From JBFONV01 sp040779335 (GTDB lineage: Bacteria > Pseudomonadota > Gammaproteobacteria > Enterobacterales > Alteromonadaceae): DNA of 64,000 nt. A model generated the notes under the pieces. That model made no database searches. It worked only from the letters and a program-made list of their open reading frames with translations, and had not been told where the DNA came from. Both the position numbers and the translations under genes were made by a program. This document shows positions 26,198-35,510 of this stretch, in pieces (within the stretch, counting starts at the first letter, position 1; each line of letters opens with the position of its first letter). The stretch covers positions 372,001-436,000 of the forward strand of contig JBFONV010000002.1 of the NCBI GenBank assembly GCA_040779335.1, given 5' to 3'.

Positions 26198-27334
26198 TTA
26201 TATTATTTGCAGAACGTTATGCTGATACCCAGCGAGAATACTTTGTTTTAATTTGTTGCCTAAAGGACCGGTAGATTCATAATTTATACTTAACGGTGAC
26301 TTACTGACAATACTTTCAATATGGTTGATTAGATCACTAAACCAGGTGTTTTCACAAAACAAACTGATCGCCCCCCTGCTATTTCCAACGTCAAATAGAG
26401 AATTAGGCAACGCTTGAGCAGAGATATCACCTTTGAGTTGCTGTTGACATAATCCTTGTTTATAAACCTCGAGTGCTTGTACTAAATTTGCTAACGCAAA
26501 CGCAATATTAACAAACGGATTATAATGCAGGCTCGACGCACCAAGCCTATGTTCAACTCGCGCCGTTTTTTGCCAATTATGGGTGGTTAGCACCGCTTGG
26601 TGCTGAGCATCGAATAACACTGGTTCAATCCCTAATTGTTGATTATGTTTCCCTATTTTTTTGTATAGGGCGATACTCCCCTGATGTCCGCCCGAAATAT
26701 CGGTAGGTGAGCATAATTCATCGACCAAACCATAACGCGATTTTAACGCTAAACGCTCAAAGGCTTCTTCTTCAGGCAAGTACAGTAAACTATTCGCTAA
26801 ACTCGTTTCAATAAAACACTGTTGCAAATATTCACCAAAACTATTTTTAGGAATGATATTTTCACTTTTTTCGTCAGTTGCACTGACATTTATTTGCACA
26901 GCATTAGGGATGTGAACAGCGCGCGAACCAACGGCGAAAATATTTTTACTGCCCAAGGCTAACTTGCCATGATCTCCAGACCAAACCACGGGTTTTATTA
27001 AGGTTTTTTTTATGCCTTGTCTAGCAAAAAGCTGAGGAAGTTTATCAATGGCGAGCGCTAAATTTTTGGCCTCTTTAAAAGGTGATTGGCCGTTAAACTT
27101 TGACACATATTCCCATTGATTTTGCCAATATTCAGGGACGAGTTCACCATCAATGCCTAACTTTTCCAGTTGATAATTTATCTGCGCGTAATCGATAGCA
27201 ATCGATTTATTGGTGTTGGGGTGTGCAACACAACCTTCTAGTTCGAAATGAATAATAGGTCGATAGCCCATGGATTCGATATAAGACTGTAAAAGGATAA
27301 TAGCTTGTGTGGCTAGGGCGGTAGTTGTCACCAT
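26198..27334 (-). CDS. Glutamine-synthetase-like protein, first gene of the ovothiol operon
   Basis: 378 residues with no signal peptide. Not firmly recognised. The motifs RPIIHFELEGCV (about 25-36), NAVQINVSA (about 144-152) and RVEHRLGASSLHYNPFVNIAFA (259-280) recall the strands and metal/glutamate-binding segments of the glutamine synthetase or glutamate-cysteine-ligase fold, in particular the EHRxG...NPY stretch near the end of GS. The canonical GS signatures are otherwise weak. It lies 9 bases ahead of ovoA in the same direction. A ligase that joins glutamate or another acid to histidine, cysteine or an ovothiol intermediate is a testable guess; nothing in the sequence proves a substrate. 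No clear ribosome site precedes the ATG. Confidence 0.7.
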   Translation of the reverse strand: MVTTTALATQAIILLQSYIESMGYRPIIHFELEGCVAHPNTNKSIAIDYAQINYQLEKLGIDGELVPEYWQNQWEYVSKFNGQSPFKEAKNLALAIDKLPQLFARQGIKKTLIKPVVWSGDHGKLALGSKNIFAVGSRAVHIPNAVQINVSATDEKSENIIPKNSFGEYLQQCFIETSLANSLLYLPEEEAFERLALKSRYGLVDELCSPTDISGGHQGSIALYKKIGKHNQQLGIEPVLFDAQHQAVLTTHNWQKTARVEHRLGASSLHYNPFVNIAFALANLVQALEVYKQGLCQQQLKGDISAQALPNSLFDVGNSRGAISLFCENTWFSDLINHIESIVSKSPLSINYESTGPLGNKLKQSILAGYQHNVLQII

Positions 27335-27415
27335 AAAATATGGAAAATCCTATACTTTAAAACAAGTAGTTTTATTAGATTGAGTCTATCAGTGAGCTAT
27401 AGCTGTCTCTAATAT

Positions 27416-29335
27416 TTAGGCTAATTCGTCTTCAGGTTCATTGTAAACATGCAAGCTATTTTTGCCTTCAAGCTTTGCTTGATATAGCGCTTTATCGGCT
27501 TGTTCATATAAATCGGCCATGTCAGTAGTATCATCTAGCAAACTTGCGACACCAATGCTGACAGTAACCTGTATATCGGATGATTTAGCATGACTAAATT
27601 GACATTGCGCAATTTTTTCTAGCATACGTTGCGCGATCACTTTTGAATGTTCCGCATTAGTGCGAGGTAATATACATAAAAACTCTTCTCCCCCGATGCG
27701 TCCCATAACATCTTCCGCACGCAACGTTGCCTGTCCGACTTTAGCGACTTCTCTTATGACATTGTCGCCAAAAGGATGCCCATAGGTATCATTTATTTGT
27801 TTAAAATCATCGATGTCTATCATAATAAGTGACAGCTCACTTTTGTTCGGACTTAAGTGCTCGAAAAGTTTAGCTAGATACTCAAAAACATAACGTCGAT
27901 TGTATAAATTAGACAACGGGTCTTTAACCGATAAAGCCAGTATTTTCTTACTACTATTGTGTTGAATTTTCATCGCCACCAGAATTATCAAAATAACTAA
28001 CACCGAAAAAGCAATAATGTAACTTTGCAGTTCATTGCGTTGCTGTTTAGTCTCTACTTCCAGCTGTTGAACTTCATTACGTTGTTGTAATAATGCGATT
28101 TCAACCTTATTACGTTCAACTTCCATCGCGGCTCTTACACGCACGAGTCGATCCGATGATTTTTTATTAAGCAGTTCAATATAATTATTTAGGTAATCAT
28201 CAAGCAAATCATAAGCGCCTTGATATTGTTTATTGGCGTATGCTATTTCACTCTTTACTTTTTGAACCTCCAAAACCCACTTGGTGCCTACTAAATCGGG
28301 CAAGCCGGCAAATATTTCCGCGGCATTATCTAGTGCTGATTGCGCCGCCTGCAGTTGATTAAGTTTAACAAAACAACTGGCTTGGCGTTTATACAATTCA
28401 GCGTTGTAGTCTATTTGACCATTGAGTAACAAAGCTTGGGAAATCACCTCATTTGCTCTTTCACAATCGCCTTTTTCAGCTAACGTCATCCCTAAACCGT
28501 AGGCACCAAAAAAAGAAATATCTTTATTAGGTGTATACGAAATCTGCTGCAGGTACAGATCAAATTTAGCGATCGCTAAATCGTATTTTTTCCAATACCT
28601 ATAGGTCGAAGCAAGACCATATGTTGCTTCGGCAATATGCGCACGGTAACCTAGAATTTCATAGGTATCTAAAGCCTTGTCATAATATTCAACCGACTTT
28701 TTATATTCCCCTAAATAGCCATATATTGCGCCATAGGTTTCATTGATCATCGCGAGCAAAAACTTATCCTCTAAAGCAAATGCTTCAACATAAGCCTCTT
28801 GCAATTCTTTAAGGGAAGTTTCATAAAGTTCGATAAGACTGCGAGTGTAAGCTAAATCTTGCTTTCCTCTGGCGTATACATGATATAAGTTAGCTTCCGC
28901 GGCTTGTTTGAGCGCACTTTCAAGTATGCGCACAGAATCCTGAAAGCGTCCTTGTCTTTGCGCAATTACACCTGAAAAAACTTTAAACATTGTCGACACT
29001 AAAGCCGGTGTGTCGTCGTTGATCAGTGTTAAGCCATCGGCGACAGTTTTTTCAAAATCTTGATGAAGATAAAGTAAATTCTCCGCTTGTGCCTTTCTAA
29101 ATAGCCACCATAGTTTCTGTGTATTACCGCTAGATTCAAACTGATGTTCGAGTTTGAGTAGTTTTTGATAACTTAACCAAGGCTCACGATAGATTTCATC
29201 ATCCATACTCTCGATATTGATTATTTCAATAGACTGTTGCGCAAAAATGGCAATGGGAAAGGAGCTAATGAACATTAGCAATGAAAAAATAAAAACTTTA
29301 TAAATCAACTGTACTGGTATCCATGACAAGCTCAA
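27416..29335 (-). CDS. TPR-containing diguanylate cyclase (GGDEF)
   Basis: 639 residues from a TTG start. A signal/anchor segment (VFIFSLLMFISSFPIAIFA) leads into a periplasmic array of TPR-like helices (about 50-400), a coiled coil rich in Q/E/R (about 400-440), a membrane helix (SYIIAFSVLVILIILVAMKI) and a cytosolic GGDEF domain. The active site is GGEEF (548-552) and an I-site RAED (539-542) lies five residues before it, so the enzyme should make cyclic-di-GMP and be product-inhibited. The signal sensed by the TPR part is unknown. It stands alone; the start region contains a long inverted repeat (29346-29390). Confidence 0.9.
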   Translation of the reverse strand: MSLSWIPVQLIYKVFIFSLLMFISSFPIAIFAQQSIEIINIESMDDEIYREPWLSYQKLLKLEHQFESSGNTQKLWWLFRKAQAENLLYLHQDFEKTVADGLTLINDDTPALVSTMFKVFSGVIAQRQGRFQDSVRILESALKQAAEANLYHVYARGKQDLAYTRSLIELYETSLKELQEAYVEAFALEDKFLLAMINETYGAIYGYLGEYKKSVEYYDKALDTYEILGYRAHIAEATYGLASTYRYWKKYDLAIAKFDLYLQQISYTPNKDISFFGAYGLGMTLAEKGDCERANEVISQALLLNGQIDYNAELYKRQASCFVKLNQLQAAQSALDNAAEIFAGLPDLVGTKWVLEVQKVKSEIAYANKQYQGAYDLLDDYLNNYIELLNKKSSDRLVRVRAAMEVERNKVEIALLQQRNEVQQLEVETKQQRNELQSYIIAFSVLVILIILVAMKIQHNSSKKILALSVKDPLSNLYNRRYVFEYLAKLFEHLSPNKSELSLIMIDIDDFKQINDTYGHPFGDNVIREVAKVGQATLRAEDVMGRIGGEEFLCILPRTNAEHSKVIAQRMLEKIAQCQFSHAKSSDIQVTVSIGVASLLDDTTDMADLYEQADKALYQAKLEGKNSLHVYNEPEDELA

Positions 29336-29345
29336 ATCAATTTTA

Positions 29346-29390
29346 TCGTTTAATCAAAATTACATTAACACATAAACTTTGATTAAACGA
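29346..29390. repeat. Perfect 13-bp inverted repeat with 19-base spacer
   Basis: TCGTTTAATCAAA at 29346-29358 and its exact complement at 29378-29390. It lies 11 bases upstream of the cyclase start and 74 bases past the glutaredoxin stop (both genes on the minus strand). No T run follows, so it may be an operator or a leader hairpin and not a plain terminator. Confidence 0.6.
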
Positions 29391-29463
29391 ACATAAATCT
29401 AGCACTATATTTACCTCCGTTCACAACTGGTTGACGAGTTGCCGCAACTTAAGTTTCAACATA

Positions 29464-29691
29464 CTAGTCATGATAAAACGCATTGAATTTTTTAACTGAA
29501 AAGCCATTGAGTAATTGATCCCCTATTTTTAAAACGGGTACGGCTCGCATACCGGTTTTAGCAAATTCTTTTTGGCCCGCAGGGGTTTTCACATTACAAA
29601 GGCGATAAGCAATAGCTTTCTCATCTAAATAACGCTTTGCAGTTTGGCAGTGAGGGCAATTATTCATGGTATAAAGTACTACACGTTTCAT
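29464..29691 (-). CDS. Glutaredoxin-family small thiol protein
   Basis: 75 residues, thioredoxin fold. Redox motif CPHC (Cys12, Cys15), and a cis-proline segment AVPVLKIGD. The protein ends with GFSVKKFNAFYHD, as in NrdH/YruB-like glutaredoxins. It probably reduces protein disulfides in the cytosol. AGG lies upstream of the ATG. It may form part of a thiol-redox theme with the nearby ovothiol operon, but it is not in that operon. Confidence 0.88.
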   Translation of the reverse strand: MKRVVLYTMNNCPHCQTAKRYLDEKAIAYRLCNVKTPAGQKEFAKTGMRAVPVLKIGDQLLNGFSVKKFNAFYHD

Positions 29692-29899
29692 TCAAACCTA
29701 CTTGATATATCGATATATTTGGCTATCTACCTATATTTGTCATTCTAAGTATAATTAAATTGTTTAAGGTTAATAAACAAAACTACAATAAAAATCATCA
29801 ATCTTAAGAATTAGTTAATATTTATAAAATACTATAACCTACGATAGTACTTTACTTATTATTTGTTTAACTTTACCACACTGCAGAAAGGGAAAAACA

Positions 29900-30610
29900 A
29901 TGTCAGAAAATAGAGTTGAAACGCTAGTATGGAGCCGTAACATCAGACTCTTCCATTGGCTCAACGTCACCTGTATTTTATTATTACTTATCATTGGCCT
30001 GATCATTTTCAATGGCAGCGCCTTGGGTATTTCAACCGACGGAAAAATTTTGTTAAAACAGATACATGTTTCGATAGGTTACGTTTTTTCGTTTAATTTA
30101 ATCTTTCGTATTGTGCTTGGCTTTTTAGGTAAAAATTACGAGCGTTGGTCGAAAACGTTACCATTTTTCAAAGAATTTAATGATGACATAAAAGATAAAA
30201 ATCCAAACAAAGTTTTTAAAGGTCATAATCCAGCAGGAAAACTGATGGTGGCAGCCCTGCTTACTTGTATGTCAGTGCAAATGATCACCGGTTTAGTGAT
30301 TGCAGGTACCGATATTTATTATCCACCGTTTGGTCAATACTTTGCGAAAAGTGTCGCCATTGATAAAAACCAGTTAGAGACTATTAAGCCGTACAGTAAA
30401 GAAAACGTCGATGAGCAGGCCTATAAAGAAATGCGCGCGGTAAGAAAACCCTTTATTACAGCCCATGTATATAGCTTTTATGCGCTACTTTTTTTAATAC
30501 CCTTACATATCATTGGCGTGATCAGAGCTGAAAGGAAAGAGCGCTCGTCAATTGTTTCAGCCATGATCCATGGCTATAAATACTTACCTAAAGAAAACGA
30601 CAAGCAATAA
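29900..30610 (+). CDS. Cytochrome b561 / Ni-Fe-hydrogenase b-type membrane subunit
   Basis: 236 residues with four or five membrane segments. Likely haem-ligand histidines are His19 (RLFHWLN), His56 (KQIHVSIGY), and two in ITAHVYSF and IPLHIIGV. It ends with EDNKQ-like charged residues. This family passes electrons between quinones and periplasmic partners. No partner gene is adjacent. AAAGGG is the ribosome site. The long AT-rich upstream region (29692-29899) has no recognised operator. Confidence 0.88.
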   Translation: MSENRVETLVWSRNIRLFHWLNVTCILLLLIIGLIIFNGSALGISTDGKILLKQIHVSIGYVFSFNLIFRIVLGFLGKNYERWSKTLPFFKEFNDDIKDKNPNKVFKGHNPAGKLMVAALLTCMSVQMITGLVIAGTDIYYPPFGQYFAKSVAIDKNQLETIKPYSKENVDEQAYKEMRAVRKPFITAHVYSFYALLFLIPLHIIGVIRAERKERSSIVSAMIHGYKYLPKENDKQ

Positions 30611-30634
30611 CCTTTACACCTGTTAATTTTCACT

Positions 30635-30713
30635 ACCACTTACGTTTGAACATATAGTGTAAGTGGTGGATTATCGATTAGACCAAGTTAATTCAATAAT
30701 TAATCAACTTGGT
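30635..30713. terminator. Two hairpins between convergent genes
   Basis: First hairpin: ACCACTTAC (30635-30643) with GTAAGTGGT (30659-30667), loop 15. Second: ACCAAGTT (30682-30689) with AACTTGGT (30706-30713), followed by TATTACTCTT. Neither has a strong T run. They sit between the cytochrome stop and the TPR gene stop and probably act as terminators. Confidence 0.45.
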
Positions 30714-30720
30714 ATTACTC

Positions 30721-33003
30721 TTAAAAACCTTCACTATCCGCTAGTAAAAACTCGTTATCAGCGGCCATTTTATCACGCATCGTTGCTAGTCTAGCGGAAA
30801 CACCCCCCATCATTTTAGCGTACTGGGATTCTTGATTGATGCGAGTAAAAATAGGTTCAATATCTGCCCCCCAAACCCTGATCCAACCAGCGTCTATTGC
30901 CCCTTGCATATAATAAAATGCTTCAGTGGTTTTGCTCTGTAATGATTTTACTAACGCCATATTGTAATAGTATTGTGGATTATTAGCGGCCTTATTACTT
31001 TTTTGTTGTAGATAAGCTTCAAAGCCATTAATTAAGCTATTTGCTGCCTCATCGTTCCCTAATTGTTGATACGTATATGCCATATGCGTCGCAGCTTGCC
31101 CATCAAACATATAATAAAACGCTGCGTTGTTATCTTTATTGCTCTGTAATAACTTTTCATAATGTAACTTTGCTGTTGCATAATCTTGCATATAGAAAGA
31201 TTTTTCACCTTCGATAAAATCACGATAACTTACCGATTTATCTTTTAAATCAACCTGATTTAAAGATATCAAAGCATTCTTATTGTCACCTTGACTCATA
31301 AAAAAACGAGCTTTGATAATATTCAGAGTTGAAGGAGAAATAATGCCAGAATGTTTATCAATATAGTCAAACCATTGATTCGTTAGAGCAAGATCACCAA
31401 TATCTATACTGGCATTTAGCAGTCCCTCAATTGCACCGATATTATAAGGGTCAACTTCCAGTGCTCGTTTAAACATATTGATGGATTGGTCTAACCGTCC
31501 GCGGTCAAACAAAATATTACCCACTAAATTGTAGGCGCCAGGATAATATGGATCATTAGCAATAATTTGAGAAAAAAGATCCATCGCCTTATGCTCTGCG
31601 CCGTCTTGATAGTATCCCCAAGCAACGTTATAAGCTGCTACCGGTGATTTTGGATCAAGTTCAAAAGCCTGAATGTACAATTGATGTGCAGCTTTTAATT
31701 GTCCCTTTTTTTGTTGCAACGAGCCATACCACATATAGGCCATTGCATAATTAGGATTCAATTCAATCGCTTTTTTAAATGCCTGCTCTGCTGCAACCGT
31801 GTCACTAGATATTAGTAGTAATCCTTTCGACGCGTATGCACTGCCTAGTTTATTGTTAATTTGCAACGCCTTTTCAATCGCCTTGTTGGCTGCTTTGTTT
31901 GCTTCTTCGTTCGATAAAGTTCCGTACAATGCCAACAACATATTCGCATCAGCAACACCAACATAAGCCCTTGCATATTCTACATCCAAAGCAATCGCCT
32001 GTTTGAAATGTGCTAATGCTTTAGTTATCGAGGAAGATGTCCTATGACCTAGTTCTTGTTTGCCTTTACCATAAGCAACCATTGCATCAACATTACTGGT
32101 TTCAGCAACAAATGATGCTTGCTCATTATTACCAAACAGTGTGAGTTTCATTTTACCCACTACAGCATGAGCAATGTCATCTTGGATCTGAAAGATGTCA
32201 CGATATTCTTTATCATAGGTTTCAGACCACAAATGTTCTCCTGTACTCACCTTAATTAACTGAGCAGTGACCCGAACCCTATTAGTAACATCATTTTTAC
32301 GGATACTTCCTTCTAAAATGGTCTCTACCCCTAGTTCCCGACCAATTTCCACAATAGTTTTATTCGACACTCCCTTATAGGAAAATGAAGATGTCCGCGC
32401 CGCAACCTTCAAGTCAGAAATTTGAGCTAATAAATTAAGCAGTTCTTCAACCATACCATCTGCAAAAAACTCATCCGCAGGTTCATCACTAAAAGCGACA
32501 AAAGGTAAAACAGCAATAGATTGTTTTTTTTCAACAACTACTGGTACTGGTGTGTCCTGAGTAATAACGGTTTCTACTGGAATGGTGGTCGACGTCGATG
32601 GTGATTTATCAAGTAATAATTGCGTTCCTAACGTCACTAAAAACACCAACAATAAAGAGCCGACAACAGCTATCGTTGCTTGAATATTTGCGTGTGGTTC
32701 CACGCTATTTAATTCAGTACGGTTATTTGTTCTAACAATCCCTTGCTCGGTAAAGTTAAATAACCAAGCGAAAATTAGACAGATAGGAAAACCAGCGATA
32801 AAAATTTGCAATAATAACGTCATCGCAGAGTCTGGCAACCCTATGGCCGGTATTGCCAAATCCGCTATTTGGATCAAAGGCCATGCTGAAACGGCATATA
32901 TTGTCGCAACTTTAAATACCTGACGCTGTTTGAGTTGAGTAACAAAGTTATCCAAGTTTATGCTCCACCATGAACCTGCATGGTCAGTATTTAACCCTTT
33001 CAT
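30721..33003 (-). CDS. TolB-like/TPR membrane protein
   Basis: 760 residues. Two membrane helices in the N-terminal region (about 33-95) and a third near 110-132 anchor the protein. A TolB-like domain (about 165-290) begins with SIAVLPFVAFSDEPADEFFADGM and includes the LGVETILEGSIRK and GEHLWSETYD motifs. TPR repeats fill residues about 305-740. Such proteins often carry an N-terminal HTH or cyclase domain; here neither is present. Its ATG overlaps the stop of the DUF4097 gene by 4 bases (ATGA), so the two are coupled. The role is unknown; a scaffold for a periplasmic complex is plausible. Confidence 0.85.
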   Translation of the reverse strand: MKGLNTDHAGSWWSINLDNFVTQLKQRQVFKVATIYAVSAWPLIQIADLAIPAIGLPDSAMTLLLQIFIAGFPICLIFAWLFNFTEQGIVRTNNRTELNSVEPHANIQATIAVVGSLLLVFLVTLGTQLLLDKSPSTSTTIPVETVITQDTPVPVVVEKKQSIAVLPFVAFSDEPADEFFADGMVEELLNLLAQISDLKVAARTSSFSYKGVSNKTIVEIGRELGVETILEGSIRKNDVTNRVRVTAQLIKVSTGEHLWSETYDKEYRDIFQIQDDIAHAVVGKMKLTLFGNNEQASFVAETSNVDAMVAYGKGKQELGHRTSSSITKALAHFKQAIALDVEYARAYVGVADANMLLALYGTLSNEEANKAANKAIEKALQINNKLGSAYASKGLLLISSDTVAAEQAFKKAIELNPNYAMAYMWYGSLQQKKGQLKAAHQLYIQAFELDPKSPVAAYNVAWGYYQDGAEHKAMDLFSQIIANDPYYPGAYNLVGNILFDRGRLDQSINMFKRALEVDPYNIGAIEGLLNASIDIGDLALTNQWFDYIDKHSGIISPSTLNIIKARFFMSQGDNKNALISLNQVDLKDKSVSYRDFIEGEKSFYMQDYATAKLHYEKLLQSNKDNNAAFYYMFDGQAATHMAYTYQQLGNDEAANSLINGFEAYLQQKSNKAANNPQYYYNMALVKSLQSKTTEAFYYMQGAIDAGWIRVWGADIEPIFTRINQESQYAKMMGGVSARLATMRDKMAADNEFLLADSEGF

Positions 33004-33896
33004 TGGTCTTTTCTATTTATCGTAATTGAACCCGTCACAGTACTCATTAACAATTGTCCAGAGCCATCACCTGATTCAAAACTAAGCGTTTTCTTGTTTA
33101 ACATTGATTCCTTAGGTAAATCAGCGGTAACACCATTAGTGATTTTGCCACCAAATTTTGTTTCAAGTTCACACTGCGCATTAAGCTGACCTTCTACATC
33201 ATATTCAATGTCACCATTAACACTGCTTAGCTCAACAAATGCACCATTTTTTATACTGCCGCTAATGCGTGTATCGCCAGAGATATTTTTAATCGACAGT
33301 TTTTCATTATCACTTATATTAATGGCTATATTACCAGACATTGATTTCGCGAGTGTGTTAGTAAAAGAACCTGACAGCGATATTTCACCACTAACCGACT
33401 CTAGTTCAGCATCTCCCGATGATTTCTCAACAAATATATTGCCGCTCATCGAATTCACTTTTACCATAGAATGGACGTTTTTAATCTTAACATCGCCACT
33501 AATAGTGCTACCGTTAGCGCCAGATGGTAAATTGTTGAGGTTAAAAGAAGTATTCACGCCACGAAAATACACACGGGTGGTGGTTGGCACAAAAACTTTG
33601 ATAACACTTTCATCTCCCCAATGGTCAGCTTCTGTTATTACCGCTTTAATAAGCGTTTTTGATCCTTTATTTTTAAAAATGATTTCTTTAATCGTGTCAT
33701 CGAGTTCACCTTGAAGAGATATTTCCGATCCCTCCCAACCTTCGACTTTAACAAAACCGCGCGTTATTTCGATATAAAGTTTTTCGGAATCAGGAACTAA
33801 AATACTCCTTTTTATCATCTCCCCAGCCAATACTGGAAAGGTAGATATTAGCCAGAGAAACGGCAAAAACTTAAAGCAATAATATTTCAAAAACAT
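33000..33896 (-). CDS. DUF4097-family exported beta-repeat protein
   Basis: 298 residues. A signal peptide (ending near FPVLAGEM) is followed by short beta repeats with the pattern SGDVKIKN, SGNIFVE, SGEISLSG, SGDTRISG, typical of the putative adhesin family DUF4097, and a C-terminal LLMSTVTGSITI. It is expected in the periplasm or at the outer membrane. It is the first gene of an operon with the TolB/TPR protein (4-base overlap). The family often sits beside sigma factors and anti-sigma factors in other bacteria; none is here. Confidence 0.85.
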   Translation of the reverse strand: MFLKYYCFKFLPFLWLISTFPVLAGEMIKRSILVPDSEKLYIEITRGFVKVEGWEGSEISLQGELDDTIKEIIFKNKGSKTLIKAVITEADHWGDESVIKVFVPTTTRVYFRGVNTSFNLNNLPSGANGSTISGDVKIKNVHSMVKVNSMSGNIFVEKSSGDAELESVSGEISLSGSFTNTLAKSMSGNIAINISDNEKLSIKNISGDTRISGSIKNGAFVELSSVNGDIEYDVEGQLNAQCELETKFGGKITNGVTADLPKESMLNKKTLSFESGDGSGQLLMSTVTGSITINRKDQ

Positions 33897-34379
33897 CTAC
33901 CTCGATGAGACTATTATTATGAAAATAAACGGTAACTTAATGCCAATTATACAAAAAGCTATTGTAAAAATCAGTCTATATGCCAATAGAAACGTATCTA
34001 AACGTTACCAAAATACAAAACACATCACTTAGTCTAGCTTGGTTTACTAATAATTTAATGTGTTGGTGTTTATTAATTGCTTATTCTTTGTAAGATGCAA
34101 CTATGCACGAAATGGTTTACTTCGATATGATAATTATCATATTAATAATTGATATTTCTCGAGCATCGCACGACAAAAATGAGTCTCCTGCTTTTAGTCA
34201 TAACAACAAAATACTAATTAAGCAATCAGACGGTAAGACAGGTGTATTTGGTTTGCTCTGACCCTATAATAAAGAACGCTTATCAAATGCTAATGGATAG
34301 CAGCACTTAACTAATTGTTTTTATATGTGCTTATTTTTATAAGTGCTTACACTAAATAATATATTGTAAAGAGAGTAAA
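33897..34379. other. Non-coding stretch with one long palindrome
   Basis: About 480 bases, AT-rich, between divergent genes. The only structure seen is the 18-bp palindrome at 34125-34142. No reading frame or RNA gene is evident. Confidence 0.5.
34125..34142. promoter_or_regulatory. Perfect 18-bp palindrome ATATGATAATTATCATAT
   Basis: It resembles a shortened Fur box (TGATAA/TTATCA) but lacks the usual spacing. It sits about 230 bases upstream of the DUF4097 start and 240 before the gene at 34380. Operator function is possible but unproven. Confidence 0.35.
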
Positions 34380-34772
34380 ATGCGTTCAATACCTGTAGTT
34401 TTTCAACACACTCTGCCCGTGTTTTTATCATGTTTATTGCTTATTTCAACTCCAGCGTTTGCCAATACAACCATTGATGGTATTTGGAAAAACGCGGTAA
34501 AACCCGCTTGGCTTGCAATAACGTTTGAGTCGGGTATCGGCTCTGCCTCCGTTCAACGACACGACATTCACCCCAAAGCTGTTGGCCTTAGTGTTATTAA
34601 AAATATCAAACCAGTAATAAATCAACCATCGCAATGGCGCGGAGAAATGTATTCTGCCGAGATAGACAGCTATATTGTGGTATTACTTATTGCCACAGAT
34701 CCACAAGCGCTTGTTGTTTATGATATTAGTAAGGATGATACTAAAAAAGAAATCCTGCACTTAGTGCGATAG
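34380..34772 (+). CDS. Small exported protein of unknown function
   Basis: 130 residues with a signal peptide (ending LLISTPAFA|N). The mature part begins TTIDGIWKNAVKPAWLAITF and is predicted to be mostly beta strand, somewhat like the DUF2147/lipocalin-like small exported proteins. I do not recognise the family with certainty. An AAGAGAG ribosome site supports the ATG. It stands alone. Confidence 0.75.
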   Translation: MRSIPVVFQHTLPVFLSCLLLISTPAFANTTIDGIWKNAVKPAWLAITFESGIGSASVQRHDIHPKAVGLSVIKNIKPVINQPSQWRGEMYSAEIDSYIVVLLIATDPQALVVYDISKDDTKKEILHLVR

Positions 34773-34905
34773 TAAACACATAAGCATTTGATCAGCATGG
34801 TAAAGGGTATGATAAAACAGAGATTGCAAGCTTTATCATTAACATGTTAATTTTCAAGAGAACCCTATTTATTAGTAACGTTTAAACACAACAAGGAAGA
34901 TCCTA

Positions 34906-35256
34906 ATGGAATATTTTATCGGAGCACTAAAAAGATACGCAGATTTTACTGGCAGAGCGAGAAGAAAAGAGTACTGGATGTTCATTCTTATGTACTTTGT
35001 TTTAGGCTTAGTATTAGCCTTTATTGACGCATTTTTAGGGGGAGAAATGCTGACCGCACTTTTCTCATTAGTACTGTTCATTCCAAGTATCAGTATCGCA
35101 GCAAGACGATTGCATGACACTGGACGTAGCGGTTGGTGGCAGTTAATCGCCCTTATTCCACTCATTGGCATTATCATTTTAATCGTATTTTTAGTGCAAG
35201 ATAGCCACGACGCTAATGATTATGGTGAAAGTCCCAAAGCAGTATCTTTGGTGTAA
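34906..35256 (+). CDS. DUF805-family inner-membrane protein (YhaH-like)
   Basis: 116 residues with three membrane helices. The family signatures are clear: FTGRARRKEYWMF near the start and ARRLHDTGRSGWW in the middle, with a final VQDSHDANDYGESP. The function of DUF805 proteins is not known. AAGGAAG precedes the ATG. A good terminator follows the gene. Confidence 0.92.
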   Translation: MEYFIGALKRYADFTGRARRKEYWMFILMYFVLGLVLAFIDAFLGGEMLTALFSLVLFIPSISIAARRLHDTGRSGWWQLIALIPLIGIIILIVFLVQDSHDANDYGESPKAVSLV

Positions 35257-35299
35257 ATAGCCAATTCAGCATTATTCATGCGTTATTTATGCGCTAATT

Positions 35300-35330
35300 A
35301 GCCAATTGAACATTTCAATTGGCTCTTTCT
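35300..35330 (+). terminator. Terminator after the DUF805 gene
   Basis: Perfect 11-bp stem AGCCAATTGAA, loop CAT, followed by CTTTCT. It lies 44 bases past the stop. Confidence 0.8.
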
Positions 35331-35510
35331 CCTTCCTCCTAAATCAACCATCATCACCTACTAGCATGGCTGAAAACTAATACAGAGCGCATTTTTTTTT
35401 ATCGCAAAATGTAAAAATGACAGCAAAAATAGATTCTGAACCTAAAGACATTATAATGACCACCGACCATCACTGAATTGTGCAAACTTGCTCATTAGGA
35501 AGCTAATATT

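Noticed and set aside
33208..33714. 168-codon plus-strand frame inside the DUF4097 gene
   Set aside because: It is antisense to a repetitive, well supported gene; the repeats themselves keep the other strand open.
34125..34142. Palindrome read as a Fur box
   Set aside because: It lacks the spacing of a 19-bp Fur site and no iron gene is next to it; kept only as an unassigned palindrome.
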